A stretch of DNA of 8,386 nt. Origin: an uncultured Ruaniaceae bacterium (lineage in GTDB: Bacteria; Actinomycetota; Actinomycetes; Actinomycetales; Beutenbergiaceae). The stretch lies in assembly GCA_938004115.1 (NCBI GenBank), contig CALKWS010000233.1, positions 1-8,386 on the forward strand, written 5' to 3'. The notes under the pieces were generated by a model. The model made no database searches. It worked only from the letters and a program-made list of their open reading frames with translations, and was not told where the DNA came from. The position numbers and the translations under genes are program-made. Positions 5,374 to 8,386 of the stretch are shown here, one piece after another (positions within the stretch are counted from its first letter, which is position 1; every line of letters starts with the position of its first letter).

Positions 5374-5952
5374 GTGACCGAGCCGAACGCCCGACAGGAT
5401 CCGCCCCCGGCACAGGAACAGGAACAGGCCCCGGCACAGGCCCCGGCACAGCCGCAGGCCCATGCCCAGGCCCCCCTGCCGCGCACCGGCATCGGCGTGG
5501 ACGTGCACGCCTTCGACGCCACCGGGCGGCTCGGGCTGCACCTGGCCGGGATCCACTTCCCCGACGAGGTCGCCCTCGCCGGGCACTCCGACGGTGACGC
5601 GGCCGCGCACGCCGCCGCCGACGCCCTGCTGGTGGCCGCCGGCGTGGGTGACCTGGGGTCGGTCCTCGGCACCGCCGACGAGCGCTGGGCGGGGGCCTCG
5701 GGCAGCGAGATCCTCACCGAGGCGGCCCGGCAGGTGCGCGCGGCCGGGTTCGAGGTCGGCAACGTGGCGGTCCAGGTGATCGGTAACCGGCCCAAACTCG
5801 CCCCGCACCGCGAGCGAGCCCAGGAACTGCTGTCGCTGGCCGCCGGCGCCCCGGTCACCGTGAGCGCCACCACCACCGACGCGCTGGGCCTCACCGGACG
5901 CGGGGAGGGCATCGCCGCGATCGCCACCGCGCTGGTGATCCCGCAGGGCTGA
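5374..5952 (+). CDS. ispF: 2-C-methyl-D-erythritol 2,4-cyclodiphosphate synthase (IspF) with N-terminal extension
   Basis: IspF converts CDP-methylerythritol 2-phosphate into MEcPP with release of CMP, two steps after IspD. The core (about 38-192) has all landmarks. The metal ligands are Asp43, His45 (GVDVHAF) and His79 (in GHSDGDAAAHAAADALL); also present are GDLGSVLG, NRPKLAPHR and the terminal ATTTDALGLTGRGEG. The usual family length is about 155-160 residues; here 192, because of about 36 extra N-terminal residues made mostly of Pro, Ala, Gln and Glu (PAQEQEQ, APAQAPAQPQAHAQAP). The start is supported by GAGGAG (5360-5365), 8 bases before GTG 5374 and 2 bases after the ispD stop, and no start codon sits at the core boundary, so the extension appears to be translated. 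It is probably disordered and outside the trimeric core; its role is unknown. Confidence 0.96.
   Translation: MTEPNARQDPPPAQEQEQAPAQAPAQPQAHAQAPLPRTGIGVDVHAFDATGRLGLHLAGIHFPDEVALAGHSDGDAAAHAAADALLVAAGVGDLGSVLGTADERWAGASGSEILTEAARQVRAAGFEVGNVAVQVIGNRPKLAPHRERAQELLSLAAGAPVTVSATTTDALGLTGRGEGIAAIATALVIPQG
5405..5451 (+). repeat. In-frame 12-base/6-base repeat in the ispF 5' end
   Basis: CCCCGGCACAG occurs at 5405-5415, 5429-5439 and 5441-5451, so copies begin 24 and 12 bases apart. The hexamer AGGAAC is doubled between the first two copies. The units are multiples of three, so gain or loss of copies would keep the ispF frame. They encode the Pro/Ala/Gln/Glu-rich N-terminal tail. Confidence 0.8.
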
Positions 5953-5987
5953 CCCGAGGGCCCAGCCGGCCCCCCGGGCCTGACCGC

Positions 5988-6020
5988 GGACCGATCGGTC
6001 CCACCCGGGGCTGACCCCGG
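5988..6020. terminator. Palindrome and hairpin between convergent ispF and marR
   Basis: A 14-base perfect palindrome, GGACCGATCGGTCC (5988-6001), is followed by a 6-bp stem with a 4-base loop, CCGGGG-CTGA-CCCCGG (6005-6020). Both lie in the 90-base gap between two genes that point at each other, so they could end transcription from either side. No T-run follows on either strand. The structures are seen directly; the role is inferred. Confidence 0.4.
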
Positions 6021-6042
6021 CGCTGGTGGCCCGCTGGCCTGA

Positions 6043-6549
6043 TCAGCGCTCGTCGCCCGTGTCTGCCTCGCCCTCGGCCACCAGGCGGGCCAACAAGCCC
6101 ACGAGTACCTCCCGCTCGGCCCGATCGAGCGGGGCGAAGAACTCCTCGGCGGCCACCGCGCGTGCGGCCTCCAACTCCTGGCGCAACTGCGCCCCGGCCG
6201 GGGTGATCCCCACCAGCACGGCCCGGCGGTCCTGCGGGTCGGGCTGTCGCTGCACCAGACCCCGCTGCACCAGCGCGTCCACCACCTCGGTGGCCGACCG
6301 CGGCGCGATGCGTAGCCAATCGGCCAGCACCGCCGAACGCAACGGCCCGCGCAGTGCGATCACCCGCAGCGCCCGGGCCTGGTGCGGTGAGATCGACCAG
6401 GGCGCCAATGCCGTGGCCGAACGACGGCGAAAGCCGCGCGCCGCGTGCATGAGCAGCCCCGCGGCGCGCATCGGTTCTCCGTCGGTGCCGTCAGCCGCGG
6501 GCGGGTGCGCGGGGTGTGCCCCCGGGGCGGATGCGGCGTCGTTCGTCAT
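6043..6549 (-). CDS. MarR family transcriptional regulator
   Basis: This is a winged-helix dimeric repressor of the MarR class, which usually binds a palindrome in its own promoter region and lets go on binding a small phenolic or lipophilic ligand. The 168-residue form has a flexible Ala/Pro/Asp-rich tail (1-26), then helices with RAAGLLMHAARGFRRR. The HTH follows (about 53-99: SPHQARALRVIALRG, LADWLRIAPRSATEVVDALVQRGLV), then the wing with the family hallmark DRRAVLVGITPAG (107-119) and a C-terminal dimerisation helix. Two starts are possible. ATG 6549 lies about 3 bases after a predicted transcription start, with no ribosome site, and could be leaderless. ATG 6471 (Met27) has GGAG 5 bases upstream and gives 142 residues, the commoner MarR size. 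It diverges from an ABC transporter, which it probably represses. The ligand is unknown. Confidence 0.92.
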   Translation of the reverse strand: MTNDAASAPGAHPAHPPAADGTDGEPMRAAGLLMHAARGFRRRSATALAPWSISPHQARALRVIALRGPLRSAVLADWLRIAPRSATEVVDALVQRGLVQRQPDPQDRRAVLVGITPAGAQLRQELEAARAVAAEEFFAPLDRAEREVLVGLLARLVAEGEADTGDER

Positions 6550-6558
6550 GACCAACCC

Positions 6559-6588
6559 ACTATAGACACCTCCCTCATAGTGAGGTAA
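6559..6588 (-). promoter_or_regulatory. marR promoter
   Basis: On the - strand TATAGT (6564-6559) matches TATAAT at five of six bases. An 18-base spacer separates it from a weak TTACCT (6588-6583) in the -35 place. Transcription would start near 6552, three bases before ATG 6549. The -35 lies inside the palindrome at 6581-6593, so a repressor bound there would block marR itself. Confidence 0.5.
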
Positions 6589-6591
6589 CCT
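6563..6591 (+). promoter_or_regulatory. Promoter of the ABC transporter gene
   Basis: TAGACA (6563-6568) matches the TTGACA -35 at five of six bases. Exactly 17 bases later comes TAACCT (6586-6591), which fits the TANNNT -10. Transcription would start near 6598, leaving a leader of about 106 bases. The -35 overlaps the marR -10 and the -10 lies inside the palindrome, so the two divergent promoters are interlocked. Confidence 0.5.
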
Positions 6592-6593
6592 CA
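6573..6593. promoter_or_regulatory. Candidate MarR operator: three alternating half-sites
   Basis: TGAGGT-A-ACCTCA (6581-6593) is a perfect 6-bp inverted repeat with a 1-base centre. The left half also pairs with CCTCA at 6573-6577 to form CCTCA-TAG-TGAGG. The three half-sites (6573, 6581, 6589) therefore begin every 8 bases in alternating orientation. They cover the -10 of the transporter promoter and the -35 of the marR promoter. The repeats are seen directly; MarR binding is inferred from position. Confidence 0.6.
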
Positions 6594-6602
6594 GCATCGG
6601 AT

Positions 6603-6648
6603 GGCGGCCGAGGCCGCCCCCCGCGCCCGGCGGCATCGTGCCGCGGGC
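6603..6648 (+). other. Structured leader of the ABC transporter mRNA
   Basis: Two GC-rich hairpins lie just after the predicted transcription start. The first is GGCGGC-CGAG-GCCGCC (6603-6618). The second pairs GCCCGGCGGCA (6625-6635) with TGCCGCGGGC (6639-6648) around a 3-base loop, with one bulged G. The ribosome site (AAGGA, 6693-6697) is outside both. Possible roles are message stability or attenuation; chance pairing in GC-rich DNA is also possible. Confidence 0.35.
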
Positions 6649-6703
6649 CCCCGTGCCCGGCGCCGCTCCCGCGTCCGCGCCCCGGCCGTTGGAAGGACCA
6701 GTG

Positions 6704-8386
6704 ATGCCGATGCTCGGCCGCCCCCAGACCCCACCCGCCCGCCTTGCTCCCCACCGGAGGGAGCCGCCGTCGGACCGCGGCCACCGCCGCCCGGGCATCG
6801 CCCGACTCGACCCGGCCGATTCCGCCCAGCTGCGCGACCATCCGGTCTCGGTGCGTCGCATCGCCACGATCTTCGCCCCGCACCGGGGCCGCCTGGCCGT
6901 CGTGGTCGCCCTCATCGTGGCCTCCTCCGTGCTCGGCCTGGCCACCCCGTTCCTGACCAAACACGTGATCGACGATGCGATCGTGGGCCAGGACGTACCG
7001 CTGCTGCTCCTCCTGGTGGTCGCGATGCTCGCGGTCACCGTGGCCACCGCGGTGCTCGGGGTGCTGCAGACCTGGGTCGCCACCCACACCGGCCAGCAGG
7101 TGATGCACCGGCTGCGTAGCGACGTCTTCGGCCACCTGCAACGCCAATCACTGGACTTCTTCACCCGCACCCGCGGCGGGGAGGTGCAATCGCGCCTCAC
7201 CCAGGACATCTCCGCGATGCAGACGGTGGTCACCACCACGGCCACCTCGATCGCCTCCAACGTCACCGTGGCCATCGGTACCGCCATCGCGATGGTGGCG
7301 CTGAGCTGGCAGTTGTCCCTGCTCAGCCTGCTGGTGCTGCCGCCGGCGATCTGGTTGACCCGCAAGGTCGCCCTGATGCGCCGGGCGGTGACGGCCCGGC
7401 GTCAGCGCGCGCTGGCCGACCTGCACGCCCAAGTGGAGGAGTCGCTGAGCATCTCCGGGGTGATCCTGGGGCGCACCATGGGCGCCGGGCCGCTGCTCCG
7501 GCACCGGTTCACCGACACCTCCGCCGACCTGGTGGACCTGGAGGTACGCGCCCAACTGGCCGGACGCTGGCGCATGGCCACGATGAGCATCATCTTCGCC
7601 GCCATCCCGGCGCTGATCTACCTGGCCGCCGGGCTGCCGGTCACCGGCGCGGGCCTGAGCATCGGCACGCTGGTGGCGTTCATCGCCCTGCAGCACAGCC
7701 TGTTCCGCCCGCTCATGGGTGTGCTCGACGTCGGGGTGCAGGTGGTCAGTTCCATGGCCCTGTTCTCCCGGATCTTCGAGTACCTGGACCTGCCGGTCAC
7801 CGTGGCCGACCCCGACCGGCCCGTTCCGCTCCCGCCCGGGCGCGGGGCCGGGCAGGTGCGCCTGGACCAGGTGACCTACACCTACCCCGGGGCCAACCGG
7901 CCCGCGCTGAGCGGTATCGACCTGACCATCCGAGCCGGACGCACCCTCGCCCTGGTCGGAGCCTCCGGGGCGGGCAAGAGCACCCTGGCGGCGCTGGTGG
8001 CCCGGCTGATGGACCCCAGCAGCGGCAGGGTGATGATCGACGGCGTGGACGTGCGCGACCGTAGGCTGGCCGACCTTGCCCACGTGGTCGGTGTGGTGTC
8101 CCAGGACACCTACCTGCTGCACGCCACCGTCGCCGAGAACCTGCGGTTCGCCCGGCCGGCGGCCAGCGACGCCGACCTGGTGGCCGCCGCCCGCGCCGCC
8201 CAGATCCACGACCTGATCATGAGCCTGCCCGAGGGGTATGACACCGTGGTCGGCGCTCGCGGGCACCGGTTCTCCGGTGGGGAGAAGCAGCGCCTGGCGA
8301 TCGCCCGCACCATCCTGCGCGACCCGCGGGTGCTCATCCTGGATGAGGCCACCTCGGCGCTGGACAACCACACCGAGGCCGCCGTG
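6704..8386 (+). CDS. ABC exporter half-transporter, fused permease and ATPase (3' truncated)
   Basis: This is a type-IV (ABCB-like) exporter subunit: a membrane domain fused to an ATPase, working as a dimer to pump a substrate out. The frame is open to the window end, giving 561 residues. The membrane domain (about 50-350) has several hydrophobic spans: 64-86, 97-122, paired segments around ASNVTVAIGTAIAMVAL and LSLLSLLVLPPAIWL, then IIFAAIPALIYLAAGL and the IGTLVAFIAL segment. The ATPase shows Walker A GASGAGKST (419-427, Lys425), Q-loop Gln467 in VSQDTYLLH, signature FSGGEKQR (from 523; Phe and Glu replace the Leu and Gln of LSGGQ), and Walker B VLILDEATSALD (Asp547, Glu548). The H-loop is beyond the window. 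I chose ATG 6704, with AAGGA 6 bases upstream; GTG 6701 and ATG 6710 are alternatives. The first ~48 residues are Pro/Arg-rich and probably cytoplasmic. The substrate is not evident; the divergent MarR suggests drug or metabolite efflux. Confidence 0.95.
   Translation, partial: MPMLGRPQTPPARLAPHRREPPSDRGHRRPGIARLDPADSAQLRDHPVSVRRIATIFAPHRGRLAVVVALIVASSVLGLATPFLTKHVIDDAIVGQDVPLLLLLVVAMLAVTVATAVLGVLQTWVATHTGQQVMHRLRSDVFGHLQRQSLDFFTRTRGGEVQSRLTQDISAMQTVVTTTATSIASNVTVAIGTAIAMVALSWQLSLLSLLVLPPAIWLTRKVALMRRAVTARRQRALADLHAQVEESLSISGVILGRTMGAGPLLRHRFTDTSADLVDLEVRAQLAGRWRMATMSIIFAAIPALIYLAAGLPVTGAGLSIGTLVAFIALQHSLFRPLMGVLDVGVQVVSSMALFSRIFEYLDLPVTVADPDRPVPLPPGRGAGQVRLDQVTYTYPGANRPALSGIDLTIRAGRTLALVGASGAGKSTLAALVARLMDPSSGRVMIDGVDVRDRRLADLAHVVGVVSQDTYLLHATVAENLRFARPAASDADLVAAARAAQIHDLIMSLPEGYDTVVGARGHRFSGGEKQRLAIARTILRDPRVLILDEATSALDNHTEAAV

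Noticed and set aside
4235..5808. Long - strand open frames opposite carD, ispD and ispF
   Set aside because: Low-complexity Arg/Gly/Ser/Ala products with no recognisable motifs; the + strand genes explain the region.
6581..6593. DtxR/IdeR iron box
   Set aside because: AGGT/ACCT halves recall the iron-regulator box, but that site needs 19 bases with a longer centre (TTAGGT...ACCTAA). Here the arms are one base apart and the adjacent regulator is a MarR.
6601..7119. Leader peptide or protein from ATG 6601 in frame 1
   Set aside because: Although close to the predicted transcript start, it is an Arg/Pro/Ala-rich frame running through the ABC gene in the wrong frame, with no conserved motif.
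6550..7365. MarR frame extended upstream to 7365
   Set aside because: The extension lies antisense to the ABC transporter and across the divergent promoter region. The MarR fold is complete from Met27 or Met1 of the short frame.
7148..8371. 407-residue - strand frame opposite the ABC transporter
   Set aside because: His/Gln/Gly-rich antisense shadow of a gene with complete Walker A, signature and Walker B motifs.
1..8386. Mobile elements, CRISPR arrays, tRNA or rRNA genes
   Set aside because: No transposase or integrase motifs, no regularly spaced identical repeats, and no tRNA-like cloverleaf or rRNA segments were seen on either strand.

Overview
The window comes from a GC-rich, Gram-positive actinobacterium. 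It has strong G/C third-position bias, several GTG starts, a CarD-type RNA polymerase regulator, a SenX3-RegX3 phosphate two-component system and an LpqE-like lipoprotein beside carD. The CarD sequence and the local order (phoU / senX3-regX3 / lipoprotein / carD-ispD-ispF) look most like Micrococcales. That placement is inference from remembered family members, not a search.

Layout. (1) Bases 1-497, + strand: the C-terminal TPR-like part of an ECF42-type sigma factor, cut by the window edge, followed by a hairpin. (2) Bases 586-1251, - strand: phoU. It diverges from senX3-regX3 (1399-3263, + strand), whose stop and start codons overlap as GTGA. The gap between phoU and senX3 holds a good candidate PHO box: 7-mers GTTCACC and GTTTACC exactly 22 bases apart with a degenerate unit between. 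(3) Bases 3396-3902, - strand: an LpqE-like lipoprotein, convergent with regX3 and divergent from carD. (4) Bases 4137-5952, + strand: carD, ispD and ispF, joining a global transcription regulator to two enzymes of the MEP isoprenoid pathway. ispF has an in-frame repetitive Gln/Ala/Pro-rich N-terminal extension. (5) Bases 6043-6549, - strand: a MarR-family regulator, divergent from an ABC half-transporter (6704 to the window end, + strand, cut at the right edge). Their shared control region carries overlapping back-to-back promoters, alternating CCTCA/TGAGG half-sites and a structured leader before the transporter gene.

How the parts work together. SenX3 phosphorylates RegX3 when phosphate is low, and PhoU passes the transporter's phosphate status to SenX3. 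The PHO box probably lets RegX3 control phoU and its own operon. CarD stabilises promoter open complexes, and its own promoter looks like an extended -10 type with no -35. IspD and IspF catalyse the third and fifth steps of the MEP pathway. The MarR regulator probably represses itself and the exporter until a ligand releases it.

I did not find a wholly new system. Most of the window is recognisable core biology. The parts most worth checking are regulatory (PHO box, MarR/ABC control region) and a few protein oddities (IspF extension, CarD Glu47, two possible MarR starts). No stretch longer than 300 bases lacks a gene.
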